Positions 25,282 to 35,494 are shown, numbered from the stretch's first letter. The stretch: 64,000 nucleotides of DNA from Mycobacterium paragordonae (GCF_003614435.1 NZ_CP025546.1:6386001-6450000); one strand, 5' to 3'. The notes: generated by a model from the letters alone, not told the origin. Translations and numbers: made by a program.

Positions 25282-26420
25282 CGTCCACCCGTCCCGGTGC
25301 GCCGACCGGCACCATGCAGCAACGACGCCCCTGGCGCGGGGTGTTGCTCACGCTGGCGGCACTGATCATCGTCGCGTCGATCACCACGTACCTCACGGCG
25401 CCGCGGCCCGGCGGCACGATGGACCCCGAGGCCACCAGCCCGGCCGGCGCGCATGCTCTGGTGACACTGCTCGGCGAGGCCGGCGTCGAGATCGTGGTCG
25501 CCAACACCGTCGCCGAGGTCCAGCGCGCGGCCCGGGCGGACACCCTGCTGTTGGTGGCGCAGTCGCAGTACCTGACCGATAATTCGTTGCTGGACAAGCT
25601 GTCCGAGGCTCCCGGTGATCTGTTGCTGGTCGATCCCACCTCGCGCACCCGCGCGGCTCTCACGCCGCGGCTACGTGTCGGCGCTGCCAGCAACCTGGAT
25701 ACCGAGCCGAATTGCCCACTGCGCGAAGCCAATCGCGCTGGTGTGGTGAATCTCGGACCGAGTGATGCCTACCGCGCCAAAGGCGATCTGGACCTGGTCA
25801 GCTGTTACGGCGGGGCCCTGGTCAGCTACCGCGACGGAAGCCGCACCGTCACCGTCGTCGGCACCAGCCACTTCATGCAGAACGAAGGTCTTCTGGAAGA
25901 GGGCAACGCCGCTCTGGCGATGAATCTCGCGGGCACGCGGTCCCGGCTCATCTGGTATGCGCCGCAACGCGTCGAGGGGCACACCTCAGAGCCCGGATCG
26001 CTGATGGATCTGATCCCGGACAACGTGACCTGGATGGTCTGGCAGCTCTGGCTGGTGGTGATTCTGGTCGCGTTGTGGAAAGGGCGCCGCATCGGCCCTC
26101 TGGTCGCCGAGGAACTGCCCGTCGTGGTTCGCGCTTCTGAGACAGTGGAGGGCCGCGGTCGCCTCTACCGCTCGCGGCGGGCCCGCGACCGCGCCGCGGA
26201 AGCGCTGCGCACGGCGACGCTGCAACGCCTGGTCCCCCGACTTGGCTTGGGGCCCAACGCGGCACCACCGGCGGTGGTGCTGACGGTGGCACAGCGCAGT
26301 GGCGCCGATCCGGACTTCGTCCAGTACCACTTGTTCGGTCCCCCACCGGCCAATGATTCCGACCTTCTCCACCTAGCCCGTGCGCTCGACGACATCGAAA
26401 GGCAGGTCACCCACTCGTGA
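25278..26420 (+). CDS. DUF4350 membrane protein (Rv3691-like)
   Basis: 380 residues from a GTG overlapping the previous stop. A membrane helix near residues 20-40 (GVLLTLAALIIVASITTYL), an extracytoplasmic domain of about 210 residues (including SPAGAHALVTLLGEAGVEIV and VVGTSHFMQNEGLLEEGNAALAMNLAG), a second helix (WMVWQLWLVVILVALW) and a cytoplasmic tail. The topology is typical of DUF4350, a recurrent partner of MoxR and DUF58. Overlaps moxR2 by 4 bp. Confidence 0.85.
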   Translation: MTSTRPGAPTGTMQQRRPWRGVLLTLAALIIVASITTYLTAPRPGGTMDPEATSPAGAHALVTLLGEAGVEIVVANTVAEVQRAARADTLLLVAQSQYLTDNSLLDKLSEAPGDLLLVDPTSRTRAALTPRLRVGAASNLDTEPNCPLREANRAGVVNLGPSDAYRAKGDLDLVSCYGGALVSYRDGSRTVTVVGTSHFMQNEGLLEEGNAALAMNLAGTRSRLIWYAPQRVEGHTSEPGSLMDLIPDNVTWMVWQLWLVVILVALWKGRRIGPLVAEELPVVVRASETVEGRGRLYRSRRARDRAAEALRTATLQRLVPRLGLGPNAAPPAVVLTVAQRSGADPDFVQYHLFGPPPANDSDLLHLARALDDIERQVTHS

Positions 26421-27370
26421 CAGAACCGGATTCCGCCCGTGAGGCATTGCTGGGATTGCGCGCCGAGATCGGCAAAGCCGTTGTCGGGCAGGAAGGCGTC
26501 GTCAGCGGCCTGGTGATCGCCTTGCTGTGCCGCGGCCACGTCCTGCTGGAAGGCGTTCCCGGCGTGGCCAAGACGCTGATGGTCCGAGCCATGGCCGCCG
26601 CGTTGCAGCTCGAGTTCAAGCGGGTCCAGTTCACCCCTGACCTGATGCCCGGTGACGTCACCGGCTCCCTGGTCTACGACACCCACACCGCCGAGTTCGC
26701 CTTCCGGCCGGGTCCGGTGTTCACCAATCTGCTACTGGCCGACGAGATCAACCGCACGCCACCCAAGACACAGGCGGCGCTGCTCGAAGCGATGGAGGAG
26801 CGGCAGGTCAGCGTGGACGGCGAGCCGAAACCGCTGCCCGATCCGTTCATCGTCGCCGCCACCCAGAACCCGATCGAGTACGAGGGCACCTATCAACTGC
26901 CCGAGGCCCAGCTCGACCGTTTCCTGCTCAAGCTCAACGTCACACTGCCGCCGCGGGATGCCGAGATCGCCATCCTCAGCCGGCACGCGCACGGTTTCGA
27001 TCCGCGCGACCTGTCCTCGATCAAGCCCGTGGCCGGGCCCGCCGAGCTGGCGGCCGGACGCGAGGCGGTACGCCAGGTGCTGATCGCCGACGAGGTACTG
27101 GGTTACATCGTCGACATCGTCGGGGCCACCCGGTCGTCCCCCGCCCTGCAGCTCGGAGTGTCACCGCGCGGGGCCACCGCGCTGCTCGGCACCGCCCGGT
27201 CATGGGCCTGGCTGTCAGGACGTAACTACGTGACCCCTGACGACGTCAAGGCCATGGCCCGCCCGACGCTGCGACACCGGATCATGCTGCGTCCGGAGGC
27301 CGAGCTCGAAGGCGCCACCCCCGACGGTGTCCTGGACGGCATCCTGGCCTCGGTCCCGGTGCCACGCTAG
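26417..27370 (+). CDS. moxR2: MoxR-family AAA+ ATPase (Rv3692, MoxR2)
   Basis: 317 residues. Walker A GVPGVAKT (46-53), Walker B LLLADEINR (about 108-116), sensor-1 region IVAATQNPIEYEGTYQLPEAQLDRF, and a C-terminal lid with SPRGATALLGTARSWAWL. MoxR ATPases act as chaperones that help assemble or activate protein complexes, often through the co-encoded DUF58 or VWA protein. Overlaps both neighbours, 4 bp upstream and 1 bp downstream. Confidence 0.93.
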   Translation: MTEPDSAREALLGLRAEIGKAVVGQEGVVSGLVIALLCRGHVLLEGVPGVAKTLMVRAMAAALQLEFKRVQFTPDLMPGDVTGSLVYDTHTAEFAFRPGPVFTNLLLADEINRTPPKTQAALLEAMEERQVSVDGEPKPLPDPFIVAATQNPIEYEGTYQLPEAQLDRFLLKLNVTLPPRDAEIAILSRHAHGFDPRDLSSIKPVAGPAELAAGREAVRQVLIADEVLGYIVDIVGATRSSPALQLGVSPRGATALLGTARSWAWLSGRNYVTPDDVKAMARPTLRHRIMLRPEAELEGATPDGVLDGILASVPVPR

Positions 27371-28692
27371 TGATCCTCACCGGCCGTACCGGACTGCTCG
27401 CCCTCATCGGCGTCCTGCCGATTGCGGTATCACCCTGGCCGGCAAAGGCTTTCGTGATCCTGCTGGCGATGTTGGCGGCCGTGGTCACCATCGACGTGGT
27501 GCTGGCTGCCAGTACCCGTCGGCTTCGCTTCGTCCGGTCGCCGAACGGTTCGGCCCGATTGGGTCAGCCGGTGGACGCGGGTCTGCTGATCCACAACGAC
27601 GGCCGGCGCCGGTTTCGCGGTCAGGTGCGCGATGCCTGGCCGCCCAGTGCCCGGGGCGAGCCTCGGACGCACCGGGTGGTCATCGCGTCCGGGCTGAGCC
27701 AGCAGGTGCACACGCAACTACGGCCGGTCCGGCGCGGCGACCAGCGCGCCGCGGTGGTGACGGCTCGCTCGATCGGGCCGCTGGGTTTCGCGGGCCGGCA
27801 GAGTTCGCAGCCGATACCCGGCCACGTGCGGGTGCTGCCGCCGTTCCTGTCCCGCAAGCACCTGCCGTCGCGGCTGGCGAAGCTGCGGGAGATCGACGGA
27901 CTCCTGCCGACGCTGATCCGGGGGCAGGGCACCGAATTCGATTCGCTGCGTGAGTATGTGGTCGGCGATGACGTCCGCTCGATCGACTGGCGGGCCAGCG
28001 CCCGGCGCAGCGACGTCATGGTCCGCACCTGGCGGCCCGAGCGGGACCGACGCGTGGTGATCGTGCTGGACACCGGACGGATGGCGGCCGGACGCGTCGG
28101 TATCGATCCCACGGCCGCCGACCCCGCCGGCTGGCCCCGGCTGGACTGGGCGATGGATGCCGCACTCCTGTTGGCGGCGTTGGCATCTCGCGCCGGTGAC
28201 CACGTCGACTTCCTCGCCCACGACCGGGTCAGCCGGGCCGCAGTCTTCGGTGCCTCGCGCACCGAACTGCTTGCCCAACTGGTCGACGCGATGGCCCCGC
28301 TCCAACCGGCTTTGGTCGAATCCGATTGGCGGGCAATGGTTGCCGCGATTCTGCGGCGGACCCGACGGCGGTCGCTGGTGGTGTTGCTCACCGACCTGAA
28401 CTCGACCGCCCTCGACGAAGGGTTGCTGCCGATGCTGCCGCAGTTATCGGCCAAACACCACGTGCTGGTTGCCGCCGTGTCCGACCCACGCGTCGACGAA
28501 CTCGCCGCTGGACGTAGTGACGCGGCCGCGGTGTACGACGCGGCCGCGGCCGAGCGGTCACGCAACGAGCGGCGAGCGATCGCGTCGCGGTTGCGGCGCA
28601 GCGGGGTGGAAGTGGTCGACGCACCACCAACCGAACTGGCGCCGAGCCTTGCCGACCGCTACCTGGCGATGAAGGCGACCGGGCAGCTCTAA
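27370..28692 (+). CDS. DUF58 protein (Rv3693-like)
   Basis: 440 residues from the GTG at 27370, sharing one base with the moxR2 stop. Two membrane helices at the N terminus (LLALIGVLPIAVSPWPAKAFVILLAMLAAVVTIDVVLAA), then a beta domain and the DUF58 core EFDSLREYVVGDDVRSIDWRASARRSDVMVRTWRPERDRRVVIVLDTGR (about 191-239), which leads into a VWA-like fold. The MIDAS-like DTGRM replaces DxSxS, so metal binding may be weak. Last gene of the unit. Confidence 0.88.
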   Translation: MILTGRTGLLALIGVLPIAVSPWPAKAFVILLAMLAAVVTIDVVLAASTRRLRFVRSPNGSARLGQPVDAGLLIHNDGRRRFRGQVRDAWPPSARGEPRTHRVVIASGLSQQVHTQLRPVRRGDQRAAVVTARSIGPLGFAGRQSSQPIPGHVRVLPPFLSRKHLPSRLAKLREIDGLLPTLIRGQGTEFDSLREYVVGDDVRSIDWRASARRSDVMVRTWRPERDRRVVIVLDTGRMAAGRVGIDPTAADPAGWPRLDWAMDAALLLAALASRAGDHVDFLAHDRVSRAAVFGASRTELLAQLVDAMAPLQPALVESDWRAMVAAILRRTRRRSLVVLLTDLNSTALDEGLLPMLPQLSAKHHVLVAAVSDPRVDELAAGRSDAAAVYDAAAAERSRNERRAIASRLRRSGVEVVDAPPTELAPSLADRYLAMKATGQL

Positions 28693-28745
28693 AGTTGTTC
28701 GCCCAGTGTGAATTTCACGACGCCGCAGCGGCGCAGGCTGGGTGG

Positions 28746-29738
28746 CTAGGAGGTGGGGACGTAGTCCGGCGCGTCTTCGATATCGCCGGTCTCGCCGGCT
28801 GCGACGCCGCGGCGGCCGAAGTAGACGATGTAAGAAAGGAACGCCAGCTCGGCGAGGACGCCGATCGCGATACGGGCGAATGTCGGCAACGGCGAGGGCG
28901 TCACCATCGCTTCGATCAGCCCCGACACCAGCAGCACGCCGACCAGCCCCACAGCAACCGAGACCACGCCGCGCCCCTCCTCGGCCAGGACCTGCCCGCG
29001 CGGTCGATCCCCGGGGGAGATCACCGACCACCCCAGCCGCATGCCGACCGCGGCGGCCAGGAACACCGCCGTCAGCTCCAGCAGCCCGTGCGGCAGCAGC
29101 AAACCCAGCAGCAAGCCGCCCTTGCCGGCCGGGAACATCAGGCCGGCGATGACGCCCACGTTGGCGGCGTTCTGGAACAGCACGAACGGTATCGGGACGC
29201 CTAGTACCACTGACATCGCGATGCACTTGGCAGCCACCCACGAGTTGTTCACCCATACCTGCAGGGCGAACGCCGCGGCGGGGTGCTCGCTGTAATAGGA
29301 CTCCACGTCGTGGTTGATGAGTTGGTCGATGTCCGCCGGCGTGCCGACGACCGACTGCACCTCGGGACTGCCGGCCACCCAGAACGCCATGACCACGACC
29401 ACCGCGAAGAACGCCGCCGCCGTCGCCGACCACCACCGCCAGGACCGGTAGGCAACCACCGGAAAGGACACCGTCCAGAAGCGGACGAAGGTGCTCGTCA
29501 GCGGAGCGTGGGCGCCGGTCACCGCCGACCGGGCCCGCGCCACCAGACTGGACAGCCGGCCGGTGATCAGCGAATCCGACGACGCCGACCGCAGGATCGA
29601 CAGATGGGTGGAGACCCGCTGATACAGCTCGACGAGTTCATCGATCTCGGCACCGGTCAGCGAACGGCGCTTCTTGATCAACTGGTCGAGCCGGTCCCAG
29701 GTGCCTCGATGGGTGAGCAGGAACGCGTCGACGTCCAC
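28746..29738 (-). CDS. Stage II sporulation M-like membrane protein (Rv3694c-like)
   Basis: 330 residues. An N-terminal helical segment (RGTWDRLDQLIKKRRSLTGAEIDELVELYQRVSTHLSILRS) is followed by six or so helices; FVLFQNAANVGVIAGLMFPAG and LLPHGLLELTAVFLAAAVGMRLGWSVI carry the SpoIIM signature with the conserved His-Gly-x-x-E. Mycobacteria do not sporulate in the Bacillus way, and the family here goes with RDD and MoxR/DUF58 genes. Convergent with the DUF58 gene and divergent from the RDD gene (35 bp). Confidence 0.88.
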   Translation of the reverse strand: MDVDAFLLTHRGTWDRLDQLIKKRRSLTGAEIDELVELYQRVSTHLSILRSASSDSLITGRLSSLVARARSAVTGAHAPLTSTFVRFWTVSFPVVAYRSWRWWSATAAAFFAVVVVMAFWVAGSPEVQSVVGTPADIDQLINHDVESYYSEHPAAAFALQVWVNNSWVAAKCIAMSVVLGVPIPFVLFQNAANVGVIAGLMFPAGKGGLLLGLLLPHGLLELTAVFLAAAVGMRLGWSVISPGDRPRGQVLAEEGRGVVSVAVGLVGVLLVSGLIEAMVTPSPLPTFARIAIGVLAELAFLSYIVYFGRRGVAAGETGDIEDAPDYVPTS

Positions 29739-29773
29739 TTGGGCAGCCTACCCAGCCTGTAGCGTTTCGAGGT

Positions 29774-30673
29774 ATGTCGGAGGTGGTGACCGGGGACGCC
29801 GTGGTGCTCGACGTCCAGATAGCTCAGCTACCGGTTCGCGCAATCAGCGCGATCATCGACCTCACCGTCGTCTTCATCGCTTACATCCTGGGAGTGATGC
29901 TGTGGGCGGCCTCCCTCTCGCAATTCGACGAGGCACTGACCGTCGCCTTCCTGATTATTTTCACGGTGCTGGCGATGGTCGGCTATCCGGTGATCATCGA
30001 GACGGCGACGCGGGGTCGCTCGGTGGGCAAGATCGTGATGGGTCTGCGGGTCGTCTCCGACGACGGCGGCCCGGAACGATTCCGTCAGGCACTGTTCCGC
30101 GCCCTGGCCGCCGTGGTGGAGATCTGGATGCTGCTCGGGAGCCCCGCGGTGATCTGCAGCGTGCTCTCCCCGAAGGCCAAGCGGGTCGGCGACATGTTCG
30201 CCGGCACCGTCGTGGTCAGCGAACGCGGTCCCCGGATCAGTCCGCCGCCCGCCATGCCCCCGGCACTGGCCGGGTGGGCGGCATCGTTGCAGCTCTCCGG
30301 GCTGACCACCGGCCAGGCCGAGGTGGCCCGCCAATTCCTCTCGCGGGCACATCAGCTCGACCCGGCGCTGCGCGATCAGATGGCCTACCGAATAGCCAGT
30401 GATGTGGTGTCGCGGATCGCGCCGCCGCCTCCGCCGGGCGTTCCGCCGCAGTTGATTCTGGCCGCGGTACTCGCCGAGCGACACCGCCGGGAACTGGCTC
30501 GGCTGCGCCCGGCAGCGACGCCGGGCTGGCCCCAGCAGCAGGGCTGGCCCCAACAGCAGCAGGGTTGGCCCCAGCAGCAGCCGCCGCAGGGATGGCAGCC
30601 CGCTTCCGCGCAACCTGCAGCGCCGCAACCCCAGCAGAACACGGACGCGGGCGGCTTCTCCTTACCGACTTAG
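29774..30673 (+). CDS. RDD-family membrane protein with Gln/Trp/Pro repeat tail (Rv3695-like)
   Basis: 299 residues. RDD domain about 18-155: helices start RAISAIIDLTVVFIAYILGVMLWA, the family motif ATRGRSVGKIVMGLRVV (about 76-92) is intact, and DMFAGTVVV closes the domain. The C-terminal 60 residues repeat GWPQQQ units and are low complexity. RDD proteins are linked to ion transport or envelope processes in other bacteria; no role is shown here. Confidence 0.88.
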   Translation: MSEVVTGDAVVLDVQIAQLPVRAISAIIDLTVVFIAYILGVMLWAASLSQFDEALTVAFLIIFTVLAMVGYPVIIETATRGRSVGKIVMGLRVVSDDGGPERFRQALFRALAAVVEIWMLLGSPAVICSVLSPKAKRVGDMFAGTVVVSERGPRISPPPAMPPALAGWAASLQLSGLTTGQAEVARQFLSRAHQLDPALRDQMAYRIASDVVSRIAPPPPPGVPPQLILAAVLAERHRRELARLRPAATPGWPQQQGWPQQQQGWPQQQPPQGWQPASAQPAAPQPQQNTDAGGFSLPT

Positions 30674-30676
30674 TAC

Positions 30677-31057
30677 TTAGTACTGCGCGACGGAGGCGGC
30701 CAGGATGGCCACGTCGGTCACCAGCAACGCCAGCCCGAACAGGGGAACGGCGATGCCGCCATGCCGCTTCGCGGTGAAGACCGAGGCGACGATTACCAAC
30801 ATGGCCACCAGCGGCGGACCGTAGAAGAAGACGTCGAAACTGATTCCACCACCGAGGGTCGGGCAGCGATTCTGCGTGCAGGAGTCGGTGCTCATCACGG
30901 CCCCGAGCGCGAAAAGCATCACGATCGCGGCACCCGGCACGGTCAGCAGCGCCAACACCCAGTTGACCCGCGCCCGAGCCTTGTCGCCGTCGTCGTCAGT
31001 GGGATCGGTGGCGCTGCCGGGGCCGGTCAGGGTCCGGTCGCGGTTATTGCCGTTCAC
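30677..31057 (-). CDS. Small three-helix membrane protein, unknown
   Basis: 126 residues. After a charged N terminus (about 30 residues) come three hydrophobic helices at about 33-55, 73-93 and 100-125, with two cysteines in the first loop (TDSCTQNRCPTLGG) that could form a disulfide outside the membrane. No family is recognised. Ends 3 bp from the RDD stop, convergent. Confidence 0.7.
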   Translation of the reverse strand: MNGNNRDRTLTGPGSATDPTDDDGDKARARVNWVLALLTVPGAAIVMLFALGAVMSTDSCTQNRCPTLGGGISFDVFFYGPPLVAMLVIVASVFTAKRHGGIAVPLFGLALLVTDVAILAASVAQY

Positions 31058-31130
31058 CCGTGAGGTGCTACCCGGCGTTCGGGGTGTGCAAACGATCCAT
31101 CGCGCACCAGGGTTGCCATCCGATAGTTAG

Positions 31131-31140
31131 CGATATATCG
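31131..31140. promoter_or_regulatory. Palindrome upstream of padR, candidate operator
   Basis: CGATATATCG is a perfect 10-bp palindrome in a locally AT-rich stretch 66 bp before the padR start, followed by two GTGATAC-type steps (31140-31156). PadR regulators usually bind such sites in their own promoter; this is inference. Confidence 0.4.
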
Positions 31141-31205
31141 TGATACGTAGTGATACACCGGAGCGCTGATCGTCGGCGCCCCCACTGACCAAGAGGACTA
31201 CACAC

Positions 31206-31877
31206 ATGAACACCCTTTTCACCCCTCCAAGCGGGCCGTTCGGCCCACGGCCCGGTTTTGGCTTCGGCCCGGGCGCCCGGCGACAGGCCCGGCGGGAATT
31301 CATCGAGAACCTGCGTGAGCAGGCCGGCGAGCACGGCGGACCGATGGGCTTCGGCCCCGGCTTCGGCCCAAGCTTCGGCCCCGGCTTCGGCCCGGGCTTC
31401 GGTTTCGGTCCTGGTGGCCGCGGCGGACGCCGGGGCGGGCGCGGCCGGCGCGGTGACGTGCGAGCCGCGATCCTGGTGCTGCTCAACGAGCGGCCGATGC
31501 ACGGGTACGAGATGATCCAGCAGATCGCCGAACGCAGCAACGGGATCTGGAAGCCAAGCCCCGGTTCGGTCTACCCGACCCTGCAGTTGCTGGACGACGA
31601 GGGCCTGATCACTGCGAGCGAAACCGACGGCAGCAAGAAGCTGTTCGAGCTGACCGAGGACGGTCGCGCCGCGGCGTCGAAGGTCGAGACCCCGCCGTGG
31701 GACGAGATCGCCGAAGGCGTGGATCCGGGGCACATGAATCTCCGCTCCGCCGCCCGCCAGCTCTTCGGCGCCGTCGGGCAGTCGGCCCACGCGGCCAGCG
31801 CTGAGCAGCAGCAACGCATCGTTGACGTGCTCAACAACGCACGTCGGGAGATCTACGGCATCCTCGGCGAGGACTGA
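31206..31877 (+). CDS. PadR-family regulator with Gly/Phe/Pro-rich N-terminal extension
   Basis: 223 residues. The winged-helix domain starts about residue 82: RRGDVRAAILVLLNERPMHGYEMIQQIAERSNGIWKPSPGSVYPTLQLLDDEGLI, with the signature SPGSVYPTLQ. The first 80 residues are unusual, made of GFGPGFGP repeats and an RGGRRGGRGRR basic patch that might add non-specific nucleic-acid contact. The C-terminal helix (SAEQQQRIVDVLNNARREIYGIL) would dimerise. Convergent with glpK. Target genes unknown; autoregulation likely. Confidence 0.9.
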   Translation: MNTLFTPPSGPFGPRPGFGFGPGARRQARREFIENLREQAGEHGGPMGFGPGFGPSFGPGFGPGFGFGPGGRGGRRGGRGRRGDVRAAILVLLNERPMHGYEMIQQIAERSNGIWKPSPGSVYPTLQLLDDEGLITASETDGSKKLFELTEDGRAAASKVETPPWDEIAEGVDPGHMNLRSAARQLFGAVGQSAHAASAEQQQRIVDVLNNARREIYGILGED

Positions 31878-31888
31878 GGCGCCTCCGG

Positions 31889-31952
31889 CCGCGAGCGTGC
31901 ACAGAATGCCGGCTGCACCGGCGCGTCGATGTACATCTGCGCACGCTCGCGG
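31889..31952. terminator. Candidate bidirectional terminator between padR and glpK
   Basis: A perfect 12-bp inverted repeat (CCGCGAGCGTGC at 31889-31900, complement at 31941-31952) encloses a second 5-bp hairpin (31908-31912 with 31918-31922). It lies between two convergent stops at 31877 and 31961. Confidence 0.5.
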
Positions 31953-31960
31953 GCTGGATA

Positions 31961-33517
31961 TCAGGACACGTCGACCCAGTCCAGGGTCCGCTGCACCGCC
32001 TTGCGCCAGCCCGCGTATCCCGCGGCCCGCTGTTCGTCGTCCCAATTCGGCGTCCAGCGTTTGTCCTCGCGCCAGTTGGCCCGCAATTCGGACGGGTCGG
32101 CCCAGAAACCCACCGCCAGCCCGGCCGCATAGGCGGCACCGAGCGCGGTGGTCTCGGCCACCACCGGCCGGACCACGTCCACACCCAGCACGTCAGCCTG
32201 GATCTGCATGCACAGATCGTTGCCGGTGATACCGCCGTCGACCTTCAAGATCTCGAGGCGCACGCCGGAATCGGCCTCCATGGCGTCCACCACGTCGCGG
32301 CTCTGGTAGCAGATCGCCTCCAGCGTCGCGCGAGCCAGATGAGCGTTGGTGTTGAACCGGGACAGCCCGACGATCGCCCCGCGGGCGTCGGATCGCCAGT
32401 AGGGCGCGAACAACCCGGAGAACGCCGGCACGAAATACACCCCGCCGTTGTCGGCGACCTGCCGGGCCAGCGACTCGCTCTGCGAGGCGCCGCTGATGAT
32501 GCCCAGCTGATCGCGCAGCCACTGCACCGCAGAGCCCGTCACCGCGATCGAGCCCTCCAGCGCGTACACGGGCTTGGCGTCCCCGAACTGGTAACACACC
32601 GTGGTGAGCAGCCCGTTCTGCGACCGCACGATCTTCTCACCGGTATTCAGCAGCAGGAAGTTGCCGGTGCCGTAGGTGTTCTTGGCCTCGCCGGTGTCCA
32701 GACACACCTGGCCGACCATCGCCGCGTGCTGGTCACCCAGGACACCGGTGATCGGCACCTCGCCGCCGATGGGACCCGTCTCGGACGTGACACCATAGGG
32801 CTGCACCGGCGATGACGACTCGATCTTGGGCAACATCTCCCGGGGAATGCCGAAGAACGACAGCAACTCGTCGTCCCAGTCCAGCGTTTCCAGGTTCATC
32901 AGCATGGTCCGGCTGGCGTTGGTCACGTCGGTGACGTGCACGCCGCCGCGCGGCCCCCCGGTCAGATTCCACAACACCCAGGTATCGGCGGTGCCGAACA
33001 GTGCCTCACCCTTTTCCGCGGCCTCGCGAACCCCGTCGACATTCTCCAGAATCCACTGCAACTTGCCGCCCGAGAAGTACGTCGCCGGCGGCAGACCCGC
33101 CTTCTGGCGGATCACGTCGCCGCGGCCGTCCCGGTCCAGCGCCGACGCGATGCGATCGGTGCGGGTGTCCTGCCAGACGATCGCGTTGTAATAGGGTCTT
33201 CCGGTCTTGCGATTCCATACCAGCGTCGTCTCGCGCTGGTTTGTGATCCCAAGTGCGGCAATCTCTTTCGGAGATATGTTGCTCGCGTTCAGCACGGACA
33301 TCAACACAGACGCGGTGCGCTCCCAGATCTCGACCGGGTTGTGCTCCACCCAACCGGCCCGCGGCAGGATCTGGTCGTGCTCGAGCTGATGACGGGCCAC
33401 CTCGGCGCCGTCGTGATCGAAGATCATGCAGCGGGTACTGGTGGTGCCCTGGTCGATGGCGGCGATGAATTCCGGCGACTCGGCCAACTCGGCCTCTCCT
33501 AGGGTGACGTTGGACAC
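31961..33517 (-). CDS. glpK: Glycerol kinase
   Basis: 518 residues from the GTG at 33517, chosen because [29 protein letters not shown] matches the known mycobacterial N terminus; the frame stays open upstream without family resemblance. FGGY kinase fold: [16 protein letters not shown] (phosphate loop), [34 protein letters not shown], and [22 protein letters not shown] in the second domain. It phosphorylates glycerol to sn-glycerol 3-phosphate. Matches Rv3696c in position. Confidence 0.95.
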   Translation of the reverse strand: MSNVTLGEAELAESPEFIAAIDQGTTSTRCMIFDHDGAEVARHQLEHDQILPRAGWVEHNPVEIWERTASVLMSVLNASNISPKEIAALGITNQRETTLVWNRKTGRPYYNAIVWQDTRTDRIASALDRDGRGDVIRQKAGLPPATYFSGGKLQWILENVDGVREAAEKGEALFGTADTWVLWNLTGGPRGGVHVTDVTNASRTMLMNLETLDWDDELLSFFGIPREMLPKIESSSPVQPYGVTSETGPIGGEVPITGVLGDQHAAMVGQVCLDTGEAKNTYGTGNFLLLNTGEKIVRSQNGLLTTVCYQFGDAKPVYALEGSIAVTGSAVQWLRDQLGIISGASQSESLARQVADNGGVYFVPAFSGLFAPYWRSDARGAIVGLSRFNTNAHLARATLEAICYQSRDVVDAMEADSGVRLEILKVDGGITGNDLCMQIQADVLGVDVVRPVVAETTALGAAYAAGLAVGFWADPSELRANWREDKRWTPNWDDEQRAAGYAGWRKAVQRTLDWVDVS

Positions 33518-33586
33518 TGCAGGTACATGATCGCGCAGTGGCGGGCCGGGTTGCGCGCGGCCCGGGAAACCTGTTCCATCGGTCAG

Positions 33587-35068
33587 GTGGGCGAAGAGGT
33601 CAAGCGCACCACGTATGACCGCGCACATCGGCGGGAGTACCGGCGCAAAGTGCGGGTGTGTCTCGACGTCTTCGAAACGATGCTCGCGCGGACCAGCTTC
33701 GATTCGGAGCACCCGCTCACCGGCATGGAAATCGAATGCAACCTGGTTGACGCCGAATACCAGCCGGCGATGTCGAACCGATACGTGCTGGATGCCATCG
33801 GCGATCCCGCATATCAGACCGAATTAGGCGCTTACAACATCGAATTCAACGTGCCGCCCCGCCCGCTACCCGGTCACACCACCCTGGACCTGGAGAAAGA
33901 CGTACGGGCCAGCCTCAACGACGCCGAACTCAAGGCCAACGCCAGCGGTTCCCACATCGTCATGATCGGCATCCTGCCCACCCTGATGCCCAAGCATCTG
34001 TCCGAGGGCTGGATGAGTGAGTCGAACCGGTATGCGGCCCTGAACGAGTCGATCTTGGAGGGCCGCGGCGAGGATATCCCCATCAACATCGCCGGCCCCG
34101 AGCCGCTGAGCTGGCAGGCCGCCTCGATCGCACCCGAATCAGCTTGCACCAGCATGCAATTGCACCTACAGGTGGCTCCCGACGACTTCGCCGCCAACTG
34201 GAACGCCGCGCAGGCGCTGGCCGGCCCGCAACTGGCGCTGGCCGCGAACTCGCCGTATTTCTTCGGCCACCACCTGTGGGCGGAAACCCGCATCGAGTTG
34301 TTCGCCCAGTCCACCGACACCCGTCCCGAAGAGCTGAAAACTCAGGGAGTGCGGCCCCGGGTCTGGTTCGGCGAACGCTGGATCACCTCGGCCGTCGACC
34401 TGTTCAAGGAGAACATCCGGTATTTCCCGTCGTTGCTGCCGGAACTGTCAGACGAGGATCCCGTCGCGGAACTGACGGCGGGACGCACGCCGCGGCTCGC
34501 CGAACTGCGCCTGCACAACGGCACCGTGTACCGGTGGAACCGGCCGGTGTACGACGTCTCCAACGGCCGCCCCCAGCTGCGCCTGGAGAACCGGGTACTG
34601 CCGGCCGGGCCGAGTGTCGTTGACATGCTGGCGAATTCGGCCTTTTACTACGGGATGCTGCGGACCATGTCGGAAGCCGAAGAGCCGGTCTGGTCGCAGA
34701 TGAGTTTCCCGGTGGCACATCGCAATTTCCTGGATGCCGCTCAACAAGGAATCGATGCGCGGCTGCACTGGCCAGGTGTGGGCGAGGTGGGCGCCGGGAA
34801 ACTGGTGTTGGACACGCTCTTGCCGATGGCCCACGAGGGCTTGCGGCGGTGGGGTGTCGATGTCGAAGTCCGCGACCGCTTCCTCGGCGTCATCGAGGGC
34901 CGGGCCAGGACCGGGCGCAATGGCGCCAGCTGGCAGGTAGCCACCGTCGGCGCCCTGGAGGAGGCCGGCATGACCCGGCCCCGGGCCCTCGCCGAGATGC
35001 TGCGCCGCTACTGCGAACACATGCACGCCAACGAACCGGTCCACACGTGGCCAGTCAGGCCCGGCTAG
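33587..35068 (+). CDS. GCS2-like glutamate-cysteine ligase family protein (Rv3698-like)
   Basis: 493 residues from the GTG at 33587; the ATG at 33527 would leave only 9 bp to the divergent glpK start and adds residues unlike the family. Fold of the carboxylate-amine ligase type: [53 protein letters not shown] and RVWFGERWI. Its substrates are not known; true ergothioneine-pathway GshA (EgtA) is encoded about 10 kb downstream, so this is a paralogue with another job. Overlaps the stop of the convergent VOC gene. Confidence 0.85.
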   Translation: MGEEVKRTTYDRAHRREYRRKVRVCLDVFETMLARTSFDSEHPLTGMEIECNLVDAEYQPAMSNRYVLDAIGDPAYQTELGAYNIEFNVPPRPLPGHTTLDLEKDVRASLNDAELKANASGSHIVMIGILPTLMPKHLSEGWMSESNRYAALNESILEGRGEDIPINIAGPEPLSWQAASIAPESACTSMQLHLQVAPDDFAANWNAAQALAGPQLALAANSPYFFGHHLWAETRIELFAQSTDTRPEELKTQGVRPRVWFGERWITSAVDLFKENIRYFPSLLPELSDEDPVAELTAGRTPRLAELRLHNGTVYRWNRPVYDVSNGRPQLRLENRVLPAGPSVVDMLANSAFYYGMLRTMSEAEEPVWSQMSFPVAHRNFLDAAQQGIDARLHWPGVGEVGAGKLVLDTLLPMAHEGLRRWGVDVEVRDRFLGVIEGRARTGRNGASWQVATVGALEEAGMTRPRALAEMLRRYCEHMHANEPVHTWPVRPG

Positions 35069-35484
35069 CCGATCTCGGCCAATTGGGTCAAGCGCACGCT
35101 GTTGCCGGACGGGTCGCGGAACCCGCAGTCGATGCCGTAGGGCATCTCGTGCGGCTCTTCGGTGAATTCCACTCCGCGCGACTTCATTTCGGCGTAGGTG
35201 GCCGCGCAGTCCTCGGTGGTGAGGAACACCGTGCCGGCGAAGCCCTTCGCCATCACTTCGGCGACCTGCTTGTGGGTGGCCGCGTCCATCACCGGCTCGC
35301 CCGGAATCGCCATCAGCACGATCGACACGTCGTCCTGGCCGGGAGGGCCGACGGTGAGCCAGCGGAAATCCAGGCCCGGCAGTGAAACATCCTGCCGCAC
35401 TTCCATACCCACCTTCTCGGTCCAGTACTTCAGGGCGACTTCCTGGTCATGCACCCAGAGGTGGGCGCTGGCAATCTTGAGCAT
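35065..35484 (-). CDS. VOC-family (glyoxalase/bleomycin resistance-like) protein
   Basis: 139 residues from the ATG at 35484. Two beta-alpha-beta-beta-beta modules: MLKIASAHLWVHDQEVALKYWTEKVGMEVRQD and FLTTEDCAATYAEMKSRGVEFTEEPHEMPYGIDCGFRDPSGNSVRLTQ. His8 sits at the usual first metal site, but a full metal set cannot be assigned by eye. Encoded directly after an AraC regulator, 10 bp apart, and probably under its control. Confidence 0.85.
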   Translation of the reverse strand: MLKIASAHLWVHDQEVALKYWTEKVGMEVRQDVSLPGLDFRWLTVGPPGQDDVSIVLMAIPGEPVMDAATHKQVAEVMAKGFAGTVFLTTEDCAATYAEMKSRGVEFTEEPHEMPYGIDCGFRDPSGNSVRLTQLAEIG

Positions 35485-35494
35485 GGCCCCAACG

